Part shown: in pieces, positions 24,731 through 36,145 of the stretch
Layout of the letters: each line of letters starts with the position of its first letter
Position numbering within the stretch: the stretch's first letter is position 1
From: Polaribacter vadi
GTDB lineage: Bacteria; Bacteroidota; Bacteroidia; Flavobacteriales; Flavobacteriaceae
DNA length: 64,000 nt
NCBI RefSeq assembly: GCF_018861005.1
Contig: NZ_JAHKQL010000037.1
Location: 1 to 64,000, forward strand
Direction of reading: 5' to 3'
Notes under the pieces: generated by a model
What the model saw: only the letters and a program-made list of their open reading frames with translations
Databases searched by the model: none
What the model was told of the DNA's origin: nothing
Position numbers and translations under genes: made by a program

Positions 24731-27700
24731 TTGTTTATAAGTATTATACTTTCTATACCTGCTGTACAAACAAAAATAGGTAATTATTTAACTAATAAAG
24801 TTAATAAGGATTTTGGTACAGATTTAACTATTGAAAAAGTAGATCTATCTTTCTTAGGTAGTGTACAATTAAAAGGGGTTAAGATAAAAGATCATCATAA
24901 AGACACCTTAATTTATGTAAATAAGTTAAGTACTTCAATATTAAATGCAAAAAGAATTATAGATAGCGAAGTTAATTTAAAAAGTATTTCTTTAGATGAT
25001 GCTTTTTTTTACATGAAAACTTATAAAGGAGAAGATGATGATAACCTTTCTGTTTTTATAGATTCTTTTGATGATGGTAAGCCTAAAGATTCTTTAGCTA
25101 ATCCATTTATTTTAAGGTCATCAAATGTTTATGTAAATAATTTAAATTATAAAATTGTTGATGCAAGAAAGACAGATTCAGTAATCTATTTTGCAAAAAA
25201 TGCAGGTGGTAATTTACAAGATTTGTCAATAGAAGGGCCAAACTTTTCTACAAACATTAGGGGTTTACATTTTACTGATAAATACGGATTAAAAATCACC
25301 AATTTAACTACTAATTTTGAGTACACTAAAACTGCAATGCATTTTTTAGAAACTACATTGCAAACCAAGAATACAGATATTAAAGCCAATATAGATTTTA
25401 CTTACAAAAGAGAAGACCTAATAGATTTTAATAATAAAGTACAAATTAACGCGCAATTTAAAGATAGTAAAATAGCTATTCAAGACGTTAAAAAGTTTTA
25501 TAACGAATTAAATGGTAATGATATACTTAGTTTAAAAAGCGGAAAAGTTAACGGAAAACTAAATAATTTTGAAGTAAAAAAATTAAACCTTTCTTCTAAA
25601 AAAGGATTGTTTATAAATGGAGATTTATCTTTTGTAAATGCCTTAAGAACAGAAAGAGGTTTTATTTTTGAAGGTGATTTAGCCAATTTAAGAGCAACTT
25701 ACAAAGAGTTAAAAAATATTTTACCCAATGTATTAGGTAAAACTCTACCTACAGATTTTGAGAAACTTGGTAAGTTTAATTTAAAAGGTCATGTTAAAGT
25801 TACACCTGTTCAAATTCAGGCAGATGTTATTGTAAACTCTCAGATTGGTTCTACAATTTCAGATTTACAAATTGGTAATATAGATAATATTGACTATGCT
25901 ACTTATAATGGAGAAATTGAGCTGCAAGATTTTAATATAGGTGTTTTTTTTAACGATCCATTATTTGGTAAAGTTTCTTTAAAAGGTGATGTAAATGGTA
26001 GTGGTTTTAAATTAGATAACATTAACACTAAATTTTTAGGAAACGTATCTGAATTTGAGTTTAAGAACTATAACTATAAAAATATTTCTGCAAATGGTTT
26101 GTACCAAAACAATAAGTTTGATGGTGAATTAAAAATTGATGATACCAATTTTAAAATGGACTTTAATGGTTTAGCAGATTTATCTAACGAAATAAATAAG
26201 TTCGATTTTAAATCAGATATTACTTATCTTAATTTAAAAGAAACCAACCTTTTTACTAGAGATAGTATAGCTAATTTAAAAGGTTTAATAGTCTTAGATG
26301 TAGAAGGTAATACTTTCGATGATATTGTTGGTAATGCTGTTTTTAAAGATGTGTATTATACCAATCAAAAAGAAGAATTTAGTTTTAAAGAGTTTAAAGT
26401 TTCATCATCTGTAAGAGATAGTATTAAAAGAATAGACTTAACATCAGAAGATATTGCAAATGGTTTTATAGAAGGTAAATTTACTTTTTCTGAAGTAGGT
26501 AGAGTAGCCCAAAATGCTTTGGGTAGTATTTATGCAAATTATCAACCTTTTGAGGTTAAACCTAATCAATTCTTAGATTTTAATTTTACCATTTACAATC
26601 AAGTTGTAAATGTGTTTTTTCCTGAAGTTTATATTGATGATAATACCAAGATTAAAGGTAAAATAGAATCTAATAAAAACCAATTAAAACTTACATTTTC
26701 ATCGCCAAGAATAGATGTTTATGGTAATGAGTTAAAAGAAATTTTATTAAGAACAGACAATCAAAACCCTTTTTATAATTCGCATTTAACAGCATCAGAA
26801 GTAAATACAAAATATTATAAAGTATCTAAATTAAACTTACTTAATAAAACTCAAAATGATACTTTGTTTTTTAAGTCTGAATTTAATGGTGGATTAAAAA
26901 ATAACGAAAACTTTAATTTAGATTTTTTCTATACTATAGATAAAGAAGAAAAATCTGTATTAGGTTTCGAAAAATCTACGTTTGTATTAAAAAATACAGC
27001 TTGGAAAATTAATCCTGATGAAAAAAATACAGATAAAATTACTTTTGATTTAAGTAATAACGAGTTTAATTTTAGCCAATTTAAATTAACATCAGGTCAA
27101 CAAGAAATTAAATTTAAAGGAAATTTAAAAGGTGATTCTGAAAAGAAGTTTTTTGCTGATTTTACAAAGGTTAAATTACAAAGTTTTATGCCAGATATAG
27201 ATAGTTTAGCATTAAAAGGTAAGGTTTCTGGTAATTTAGATTTTGTACAAAACGATAATATTTATCAACCAGAAGCAGTTTTAGTAATCAAAGATTTTGA
27301 AGTCAATAATTTTAATCAAGGAGAATTAGCTATTAATATTATTGGAGACAATTCTTACGAAAAATACAATGTAGATTTATCAATAAAAAATGATAAAGTA
27401 AAAAGTATTGCAGCAACAGGTGTTTTAGATTTTTCTAATAAAAGACCTATAATAGATTTAGAGGTGTTTTTAGAAGATTATCAATTAGAAGCATTTAGTC
27501 CCTTAGGTCAAGATGTAATTTCTTCTTTAAGAGGTAGTGTTTCAGGTAATTTTAATTTAAGAGGTTTTTTAGGGAACCCAGATATGGAAGGTAGTTTAAC
27601 ACTTAAAAACGCAGGTTTAAAATTCCCATATTTAAATATAGATTATGATTTTGATGGTTTGTCAGTTATAACTTTAGATCAACAATCGTTTATTTTAGAA

Positions 27701-29131
27701 GCTATAAATCTAGTAGACACAAAATATAAATCTAAAGGTAAATTTTTAGGAAGTATTACACATCAAAATTTTGAAAAATGGTTTTTAGATTTAGAAATAG
27801 ACACTAACAATCTATTAGTTTTAGATACACAAAATACAGAAGAAGCATTGTATTATGGTACAGCTTTTATGGATGGTACAGCAAATATAACTGGTTTAAC
27901 AGACCAATTAGATATTACTGTTAATGCAAAAACCAATGCAAATACAAAGTTTGTAGTTCCTTTAAAAGATGTTGAAACTGTAGATAGTTACAGTTTAATA
28001 CATTTTAAAACAGACAAAATTAGTACAGAAGACAGGCAAAAGCAATTAGCAGAAGAAGCAGTAAAAAACTTATCTTTAAACATAGATATAGAGGTTACTA
28101 AAGATGCAGAAGCACAAGTTGTAATTGATGAAATTAATGGAAGTCAATTATCTGGTAGAGGCTCAGGGAATTTACAAATAAGAATAGATACAAGAGGTAA
28201 ATTCGATATGTTTGGTGATTATATTATTGATAATGGAGTATATGATTTTAAATATGGAGGTATAATTAATAAACCATTTGTAATTCAAAAAGGAGGTACA
28301 GTTTCTTGGAGTGGTAACCCATATGAAGCTAATTTAGATGTTACAGCCATTTACACAGCAAAAGCTAATCCTGGAGTTTTATTAGAAAACTTTAATTCTA
28401 ATAGAAAAGAAGAAATAGATTTAGTAACTAGAATTACTGGAGATTTATTTAATTCTAAACAAGAATTAGATATTCAACTAACAAATGTAGACCCAACCAT
28501 AGCAAGTGAGTTAGAATTTATTTTAAATGATAATAATGTGAATGAAAAAACCACTCAGTTTATTTCATTATTAGCCTTTAATTCATTTAGAAACCCAGAT
28601 AATGCTAGTTTCGATGTTAATAATACATTAACTAGTACTGCCTCAAGCGCAATTGCAGGCGCTTTTTCAAATTTATTAAATAGTCCTGATAGTAAATTTC
28701 AATTAGGTTTAGACTATCAACAAGGAGAAGTTAATGATATAGATCGATTAAATATAGATAATCAATTTGATTTATCTGTAAGCACACAAGTTAGTGAAAG
28801 AGTAATAATTAATGGTAAAGTAGGTGTACCTGTAGGTGCAGAAACTCAATCTAGTGTTGTTGGTGAGGTTAAGGTAGAAGTATTACTAAATACAGATGGT
28901 AACTTTAGAGGTATTATTTTTAATCGTCAAAACGAAATTCAGTACTCACAAGAAGAAGAAGGCTACACACAGGGTGTAGGTCTATCATATCAAGTTAATT
29001 TTAATACAATATCAGGTTTACTTACTAAAATTGGTTTAAAGAAGAAAGCCATAAACAAATCAGAAAATCTTGTAAAAAAAGATACTTTAAAACCTAAAAA
29101 GAATCAATTAATAAATTTTGAAGGGAATTAA
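24731..29131 (+). CDS. TamB-like translocation and assembly module protein, orphan copy
   Basis: A very large inner-membrane-anchored periplasmic protein of at least 1,466 residues, AsmA/TamB type: long beta-rich repeats predicted to bridge the envelope as a lipid- or protein-guiding groove. The C-terminal TamB (DUF490) domain is recognisable at ~1140-1400 (AEAQVVIDEINGSQLSGRGSGNL, then GGTVSWSGNPYEANLDVTAIY and QFISLLAFNSF). The listed start TTG (24731) would cut the membrane anchor. The frame is open from 24662 and encodes a charged leader and full helix (KGKIILKWLGYFVLFLLF), so the real start is probably upstream at a non-standard codon such as ATC 24674 or ATA 24692. No tamA/tamL gene is adjacent, unlike the copy at 47978. 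Confidence 0.82.
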   Translation: MFISIILSIPAVQTKIGNYLTNKVNKDFGTDLTIEKVDLSFLGSVQLKGVKIKDHHKDTLIYVNKLSTSILNAKRIIDSEVNLKSISLDDAFFYMKTYKGEDDDNLSVFIDSFDDGKPKDSLANPFILRSSNVYVNNLNYKIVDARKTDSVIYFAKNAGGNLQDLSIEGPNFSTNIRGLHFTDKYGLKITNLTTNFEYTKTAMHFLETTLQTKNTDIKANIDFTYKREDLIDFNNKVQINAQFKDSKIAIQDVKKFYNELNGNDILSLKSGKVNGKLNNFEVKKLNLSSKKGLFINGDLSFVNALRTERGFIFEGDLANLRATYKELKNILPNVLGKTLPTDFEKLGKFNLKGHVKVTPVQIQADVIVNSQIGSTISDLQIGNIDNIDYATYNGEIELQDFNIGVFFNDPLFGKVSLKGDVNGSGFKLDNINTKFLGNVSEFEFKNYNYKNISANGLYQNNKFDGELKIDDTNFKMDFNGLADLSNEINKFDFKSDITYLNLKETNLFTRDSIANLKGLIVLDVEGNTFDDIVGNAVFKDVYYTNQKEEFSFKEFKVSSSVRDSIKRIDLTSEDIANGFIEGKFTFSEVGRVAQNALGSIYANYQPFEVKPNQFLDFNFTIYNQVVNVFFPEVYIDDNTKIKGKIESNKNQLKLTFSSPRIDVYGNELKEILLRTDNQNPFYNSHLTASEVNTKYYKVSKLNLLNKTQNDTLFFKSEFNGGLKNNENFNLDFFYTIDKEEKSVLGFEKSTFVLKNTAWKINPDEKNTDKITFDLSNNEFNFSQFKLTSGQQEIKFKGNLKGDSEKKFFADFTKVKLQSFMPDIDSLALKGKVSGNLDFVQNDNIYQPEAVLVIKDFEVNNFNQGELAINIIGDNSYEKYNVDLSIKNDKVKSIAATGVLDFSNKRPIIDLEVFLEDYQLEAFSPLGQDVISSLRGSVSGNFNLRGFLGNPDMEGSLTLKNAGLKFPYLNIDYDFDGLSVITLDQQSFILEAINLVDTKYKSKGKFLGSITHQNFEKWFLDLEIDTNNLLVLDTQNTEEALYYGTAFMDGTANITGLTDQLDITVNAKTNANTKFVVPLKDVETVDSYSLIHFKTDKISTEDRQKQLAEEAVKNLSLNIDIEVTKDAEAQVVIDEINGSQLSGRGSGNLQIRIDTRGKFDMFGDYIIDNGVYDFKYGGIINKPFVIQKGGTVSWSGNPYEANLDVTAIYTAKANPGVLLENFNSNRKEEIDLVTRITGDLFNSKQELDIQLTNVDPTIASELEFILNDNNVNEKTTQFISLLAFNSFRNPDNASFDVNNTLTSTASSAIAGAFSNLLNSPDSKFQLGLDYQQGEVNDIDRLNIDNQFDLSVSTQVSERVIINGKVGVPVGAETQSSVVGEVKVEVLLNTDGNFRGIIFNRQNEIQYSQEEEGYTQGVGLSYQVNFNTISGLLTKIGLKKKAINKSENLVKKDTLKPKKNQLINFEGN

Positions 29132-29283
29132 TCATTAACATTTCCGCAAAGATTTTATAACAATTACTTATCAAAAAAATGAAAACGATTTCGAGTCAGA
29201 ATCTTTAATTTTCCTTTTAAAATAAGGGAGTTTAAGGCTATAACGTTTTCGTAACTTTATTATTTTAAATCATTAAAAAGAAT

Positions 29284-29291
29284 TATTTTTA
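29284..29291 (+). promoter_or_regulatory. -7-like box TATTTTTA before pfkA
   Basis: TATTTTTA followed by CATC lies 12 bases before the ATG, predicting a leader of only about 8 bases. The 170-base gap after tamB holds no other feature I can support, apart from an imperfect GAAAACG / CGTTTTC pair. Confidence 0.35.
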
Positions 29292-29303
29292 CATCATAAT
29301 AAT

Positions 29304-31302
<1,999 letters not shown>

Positions 31303-31325
31303 ACAAAAATAATTATATAATTTTT

Positions 31326-31365
31326 AAGCCTAAGTGTAAGAAATTACACTTAGGCTTTTATTTTA
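31326..31365 (+). terminator. intrinsic terminator after gap
   Basis: A perfect 14-bp stem (AAGCCTAAGTGTAA with its complement, GAAA tetraloop) is followed by TTATTTT. It separates pfkA-gap from mgsA, whose ATG is 10 bases further on. Confidence 0.88.
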
Positions 31366-31374
31366 AACTTAAAT

Positions 31375-31737
31375 ATGGAAATAGCAATTATAGCTCATGA
31401 TGGCATGAAAGCAGAAATGGTTCAATTTTTAAATGAACACAAAGAAACATTACTTCAAAAAAGAATTCAATTAATTTCTACAGGTACAACAGGTTTAAAA
31501 GCAGAAAAAGCAGGGTTTAAGGTAACTAAGTTTTTGTCAGGCCCAATTGGTGGTGATGCTCAAATAGCAAGTAGAGTAGCAGAGGGTAAATGTAATATGG
31601 TTTTATTTTTTAGAGACCCACATGCAAAACATCCTCATGAACCAGATATTATTATGTTATTAAGAATTTGTGATGTACATAATGTGCCTTTAGCAACAAA
31701 TCCTTCTACTGCAAATTTATTAATTAAAGCTATTTAA
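31375..31737 (+). CDS. mgsA: methylglyoxal synthase
   Basis: Converts dihydroxyacetone phosphate to methylglyoxal and phosphate, a bypass of lower glycolysis when phosphate is short. The 120-residue protein is shorter than E. coli MgsA (152) but keeps the conserved pattern: IIAHDGMKAEM (~5), STGTTG (~37), SGPIGGDAQI (~56, catalytic Asp), FFRDPHAKHPHEPDI (~80) and VPLATNPSTANLL (~105). It follows the gap terminator, and its 3' end overlaps the convergent ridA gene by eight bases. Confidence 0.9.
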   Translation: MEIAIIAHDGMKAEMVQFLNEHKETLLQKRIQLISTGTTGLKAEKAGFKVTKFLSGPIGGDAQIASRVAEGKCNMVLFFRDPHAKHPHEPDIIMLLRICDVHNVPLATNPSTANLLIKAI

Positions 31738-32110
31738 TAGCAATTACGCTAATCTCTACATTTACAAATTTTGGTAAATTAGCTACTTCTACAGTTTCTC
31801 TGGCAGGTGCAGTTTCTTCATTAAAATAGCTTCCATAAATGGCGTTAATTTTAGCAAATTGATGCATATCAGCAATAAAAATAGAAGTTTTAATTACGTT
31901 ATCAAAGGTCATTTCTGCAGCTTCTAAAACAGCTTTTACATTTTCCATTACTTGTTTGGTTTCATTTTCAATAGAATCTAAAACCAATTCACCACTTTCT
32001 GGGTTAATTGCAATTTGACCAGAAGTATATAAAGTATTTCCACTTAAAACTGCTTGATTGTATGGACCAATAGGAGCAGGAGCATACTTAGTTGTTATTA
32101 TTTTTTTCAT
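31730..32110 (-). CDS. ridA: RidA family enamine/imine deaminase
   Basis: A 126-residue cytoplasmic enzyme that hydrolyses reactive enamine/imine intermediates released by PLP enzymes such as threonine dehydratase. Motifs: KYAPAPIGPYNQAV (~8-21), LYTSGQIAINPESGEL (~27), and the signature APARETVEVANLPKFVNVEISVIA (~100, containing Arg and Glu of the active site). It lies 83 bases after lptD on the same strand and overlaps mgsA by eight bases at its 3' end. Confidence 0.93.
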   Translation of the reverse strand: MKKIITTKYAPAPIGPYNQAVLSGNTLYTSGQIAINPESGELVLDSIENETKQVMENVKAVLEAAEMTFDNVIKTSIFIADMHQFAKINAIYGSYFNEETAPARETVEVANLPKFVNVEISVIAIK

Positions 32111-32193
32111 TTTTATGTAAGTTTAATATCTTTAAATATCAATTTAAATAAGGATAATAATAAAAGATTTTGAAGAAGTGTTTTATCTTATAA

Positions 32194-34905
32194 TTAAAAT
32201 AAAACTCTATCTGGTGGTTTGTTTTTATCCCATTTTAAATCAGATAGTGTAGATGATTTTACACCAATAAAAAAGGTGTAAGAAGAATTTGTACCAAAAG
32301 GAACCCAGTTAAAATTAAACTGCCAACTATCTAAATCTCTTGTAAAATTAAATCGAGAGAAAGAGAAAGCACCACCTTTAACATCATAACCAGAAGAGTA
32401 ACCCACTTTCCATTTTGGTGATAATTCTATATTACCACTAAAACCTAAAGTATGCACACCAACTTCTCCAGGTTCTATACCATTATTACTATAATTAGCA
32501 GAATAGACTAAGTTTAAAGACCAAGGTATTTTAGCTCTATATAAGTCTGTTTTTGTAGTTCCTCCTTTTTCATTTTTTGCTGTAGTTCTTCTACCTTGAT
32601 CATTTGTTGGGTCTATATTAGCACCCATTGTATCTGGAGGATTGTTAGCACCATTTCCATTTTTATCTTTATCATTCTCTTTCGATTTATCAAAATCAGT
32701 ACTAGAAATAGAATAATTTGCGGTTAAATTTGCACTCGATAATCTAGGAAAAGAATTAAATTCATTAATTCTAACAGTACTTCCATCTACATCAATTGCT
32801 TGATAAGGATCTAAAGAACCAGTAAAGTTTAACGCTAATTTATCTTTAAATAAACGAGTACCAGCATTAAATGAAACATTAGACCAACGTAAACTATCAG
32901 CAGCAATATTATAAGACGAACTAAAATTTAAGTTGTTTAAGAGCATTACTTTTTCATCTTCTTCATCACTATCTGGGTCTTTGGGGGCTACTTTTGCCTC
33001 TAAAACATTATTTAAAGAGATCCCAATAGAATTACTTAATCCAGAGGATGGAGCTCCGTAAATTCCTTGATCAAAAATTGTGTATTCTTCAAAGTCAGTT
33101 GGGTCTGTACTTTGTTGTACTTCTTTAATAAATTTATCTTTAAAATCGGGTCTGTAAGAATATGAAATGGTAGGTCTAAAGGTATGTCTAATAGCTTTTA
33201 ATCTTCCTTTTTTAAAGTTGAAAGTACCATAAATATTGGTAGATAAACTAACACCCATATTATATTCTCTATAGGTTTTAAAACCTCTTAAAGTATCAGT
33301 TACAACAACGTTACTAGTTTCATCATATTCTTTTTGAATATAATCAAATTGCCAAGTTTCTTCATAATTTGCACTTGGTGATAATGTAAAGTACTTAAAG
33401 GCTGTTATATTGGTGCTAGTACTTGTGCTGTGTTGTGCACCAGCTCTAGCTGTTTCAAACATTTTACTAGTTAAAAACTCATCATCTGTGGTGTTAATTA
33501 AATACTGACCTTGCATATTATAATTAAAACCTAATTTTTGAATAGGGTTATTTTTTATACCTCCTTTTCCTTGAAAAGGATAAAGTCTATTCATATTTAA
33601 AGTTAAAGAAGGCAAAGTCATAGTTATGCTTTCTGTATTTGTATTTTGTTGATGTGTAGCTGTAAGAGCCATATTAAAAGGTGTACCAACAAAAGTTTTA
33701 CTATAATTTATAGATGAGTTAAAAGTATTATTTTGGGTTTGTGCTACATTATATTGGTTTAGAGATTCTCTAAAAAAGCTACTACTCCCCAAATTTACTG
33801 AGGCAGAAAACCTAGAATTAGGACTGGCTTTTGAGTCTTGACTATGGCTCCACCTTACATTAAAATTATTGCTTTTACTAAAATCATCAAAACCTCTAAT
33901 ACCACTAATAATATTTTCGAAATCAAAACTAAAAACACCACTAAATCTATAGCGTTTTACATAATTAGAGTTAGTTCTAATACCCCAACTACCATTAGCC
34001 CAAACATCTGCAGTAAGATTTAAATCTACATTATCATTAATTGCAAAATAGTAACCACCATTTTGTAAACCAACACCTCTGTTACTACTTCCTGTATCAA
34101 AAGATGGCATTAAAAAACCAGATGTACTTGTTTCTGTCATAGGGAAATAGGCAAAAGGCAATACAAGTGGTGTGGGTACATCTGCCAAAACTAAATTACT
34201 AAAACCAACAATAATCTTTTTTCCTGGTACTAATTTTGCTTTATCCGTTTTAATGTAGTAATCTGGCACTTCTTTTTCTGAAGTAGTAAATTTTATTTTT
34301 CTGATATAAATTGTAGAATCATTTACACGTTTTGTTTTTTCACCATAAGTAAACATTTCTCCTTGTTTGGTTTTTAAACCATAAATTAGAGCACGTTTAC
34401 TTTTAAAGTTATACAATATAGAATCTTGTTCAGATTCTTGGCCACCTTGTTTAAAAACTGGTCTTTGTGCATAACCAGTACTATCTATAATCCCTTTTGC
34501 AAAAAGTGTATTTTTCTTATAATCAATAACAATTATACCAGCCTTTAAATCTATATCTGTATAAGTAATGTTGGCTTCGTTATATAAAGTTACTGTTTGG
34601 TCTTTAGCATTTTGAATTGTATAATCTTTTGCTACATGAACAATAATATCATCAATAGACTCTTTTGGTTTTAAAGAATCATTAACAACGGTATCTATTT
34701 GTTTTGTGAGTAAACTATCTTTTTTAAATTGAAAGATAGAATCTTTGTTAATTGTATTTAAAGAGTCTTTTTTCTTCGGATTAATCGTGTCTTTTACTAC
34801 AGTAGGTATTACTATTTTTTCTTTGGATTTTATATCTTGTGAAAAACTATTCTTTATTACAAAGAAGCAGCAAAATAAAAGTAAGTATGATAGGTTTGTT
34901 TGCAA
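32194..34905 (-). CDS. lptD: LPS-assembly protein LptD, Bacteroidota type
   Basis: Outer-membrane beta-barrel that inserts lipopolysaccharide into the outer leaflet. The 903-residue protein has a signal peptide (LQTNLSYLLLFCCFFVI, cleavage after NSFS near residue 22), a low-complexity Ser/Lys/Asp linker, an N-terminal OstA-type jelly-roll (~90-240: LYNEANITYTDIDLKAGIIVIDYKKNT) and a large C-terminal barrel with the conserved PLVLPFAYFPMTETSTSGFLMP region (~245). The protein ends with alternating aromatic strands. The start is TTG (34903-34905). It faces the amidase gene, and that gene's promoter overlaps its first codons. Confidence 0.85.
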   Translation of the reverse strand: MQTNLSYLLLFCCFFVIKNSFSQDIKSKEKIVIPTVVKDTINPKKKDSLNTINKDSIFQFKKDSLLTKQIDTVVNDSLKPKESIDDIIVHVAKDYTIQNAKDQTVTLYNEANITYTDIDLKAGIIVIDYKKNTLFAKGIIDSTGYAQRPVFKQGGQESEQDSILYNFKSKRALIYGLKTKQGEMFTYGEKTKRVNDSTIYIRKIKFTTSEKEVPDYYIKTDKAKLVPGKKIIVGFSNLVLADVPTPLVLPFAYFPMTETSTSGFLMPSFDTGSSNRGVGLQNGGYYFAINDNVDLNLTADVWANGSWGIRTNSNYVKRYRFSGVFSFDFENIISGIRGFDDFSKSNNFNVRWSHSQDSKASPNSRFSASVNLGSSSFFRESLNQYNVAQTQNNTFNSSINYSKTFVGTPFNMALTATHQQNTNTESITMTLPSLTLNMNRLYPFQGKGGIKNNPIQKLGFNYNMQGQYLINTTDDEFLTSKMFETARAGAQHSTSTSTNITAFKYFTLSPSANYEETWQFDYIQKEYDETSNVVVTDTLRGFKTYREYNMGVSLSTNIYGTFNFKKGRLKAIRHTFRPTISYSYRPDFKDKFIKEVQQSTDPTDFEEYTIFDQGIYGAPSSGLSNSIGISLNNVLEAKVAPKDPDSDEEDEKVMLLNNLNFSSSYNIAADSLRWSNVSFNAGTRLFKDKLALNFTGSLDPYQAIDVDGSTVRINEFNSFPRLSSANLTANYSISSTDFDKSKENDKDKNGNGANNPPDTMGANIDPTNDQGRRTTAKNEKGGTTKTDLYRAKIPWSLNLVYSANYSNNGIEPGEVGVHTLGFSGNIELSPKWKVGYSSGYDVKGGAFSFSRFNFTRDLDSWQFNFNWVPFGTNSSYTFFIGVKSSTLSDLKWDKNKPPDRVLF

Positions 34906-34925
34906 TGCTATAAATACTATTTTTG
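34896..34925 (+). promoter_or_regulatory. promoter TTG-N19-TATTTTTG of the amidase operon
   Basis: TTG at 34896-34898 and a perfect -7 box TATTTTTG at 34918-34925 are 19 bases apart. The start near 34930 leaves a ~65-base leader. The promoter overlaps the beginning of lptD on the opposite strand. On the minus strand two TAATTTTG boxes (34960-34967 and 34975-34982) are candidates for lptD. Confidence 0.65.
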
Positions 34926-34996
34926 TAGTGAGTAAAAGTATGGCTCAATATTTGAAACACAAAATTAATGAAGCCAAAATTAGTTAAAATTTATTG

Positions 34997-36091
34997 ATGA
35001 ATAATTTACATGCCCACAAATTTAATATCAACTTAAAAAATCTATTCTTTTTAGTCATTTCTTTGTTTGTTTTCTTGTCATCATCAATAATAAACGCACA
35101 AAAGGTATATACTATTGTAATAGATGCAGGTCATGGAGGTAAAGATCCTGGTAATTTAGGAAATGGTTATAAAGAAAAAGACATTGTTTTAAAAGTAGCG
35201 TTAATAGTTGGTAAAAGTTTATCTAAAGAAAAAGATATAAAAGTTATTTATACTAGAAAAGGAGATACTTATCCAGATCTTTGGAAAAGAGGTGAAATTG
35301 CAAATACAGCTAAAGCAGATTTGTTTGTTTCTATTCATTGCGATTCTCATACCTCTAATGCTTTTGGGGCAGGTACTTTTGTTTTAGGTTTAAGAGGTAA
35401 TAAAAAAAACTTAGAAATTGCTAAAAGAGAAAATGCTTCAATTTTATTATACGAAGATAATTATAAAGAAAAATACAAAGGTTTTGACTCTAATTCTGCA
35501 GAATCTGTAATTGGTTTGTCGCTTTTACAAGAAGAAAATTTAGATAAAAGTTTAGAAATAGCCAGTTTAATTCAGAGTAATTTTGCCTATAAATTAAAAC
35601 GTAATAATAGAAAGGTTAAACAAGATAATTTTCAAGTATTAAGAGAAACAATTATGCCAAGTGTTTTGGTAGAATTGGGTTTTTTAACCAATAAAAATGA
35701 AGGTAGATATTTAAATTCTTCTAAAGGACAACAACAAATGGGTAAAGCAATTGTAGATGCTTTAAAAAAATACATTAATAATTTAAAATTAAATACAGTT
35801 AACCAAGAAACATATAATAATATTAATGTAGATGTTGTAGAATTTAAAATTCAAATTGCTTCTGGTAAAAATAAAATACCTACAAAATCTTATAATTTTA
35901 AGGGTTTATCAAATATTCAGAGAGTGCAAGTTGGTAGTTATTACAAATATTATTATGGTGTAAGTAACTCATATAAAGAGGCTTTAAAATCTTTAAAGAT
36001 TGCAAAACAAAAAGGATATAAATCAGCTTTTATGGTTGCTTTTAAAAATGGAGAAAAAGTTGCTGTACAAGATGTGTATAAAATGAATTAA
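34997..36091 (+). CDS. N-acetylmuramoyl-L-alanine amidase
   Basis: Periplasmic zinc amidase that cleaves the bond between muramic acid and the peptide, normally in daughter-cell separation. The signal peptide covers residues 1-~34 (cleavage after INAQ). The Amidase_3 domain (~38-265) has zinc ligands in VIDAGHGGKDPG (His), EKDIVLKVA (Glu) and LFVSIHCDSH (His), and the catalytic Glu in PSVLVELGFLTNKNE. The last ~80 residues form a tail domain (FKIQIASGKNKI ... SYKEALKSLKIAKQKGYKSAF) similar to that of the protein at 39318-39914. Start: ATG 34997; a TTG one codon earlier is less likely. Confidence 0.9.
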   Translation: MNNLHAHKFNINLKNLFFLVISLFVFLSSSIINAQKVYTIVIDAGHGGKDPGNLGNGYKEKDIVLKVALIVGKSLSKEKDIKVIYTRKGDTYPDLWKRGEIANTAKADLFVSIHCDSHTSNAFGAGTFVLGLRGNKKNLEIAKRENASILLYEDNYKEKYKGFDSNSAESVIGLSLLQEENLDKSLEIASLIQSNFAYKLKRNNRKVKQDNFQVLRETIMPSVLVELGFLTNKNEGRYLNSSKGQQQMGKAIVDALKKYINNLKLNTVNQETYNNINVDVVEFKIQIASGKNKIPTKSYNFKGLSNIQRVQVGSYYKYYYGVSNSYKEALKSLKIAKQKGYKSAFMVAFKNGEKVAVQDVYKMN

Positions 36092-36145
36092 ATTTGATGG
36101 TAGCAACCAAAAATAATTAGTAATATTGTTAGTAAATTTCCAAAT

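Noticed and set aside
29132..29303. Riboswitch or attenuator before pfkA
   Set aside because: Only a weak GAAAACG / CGTTTTC pairing is present, with no terminator-like alternative stem.
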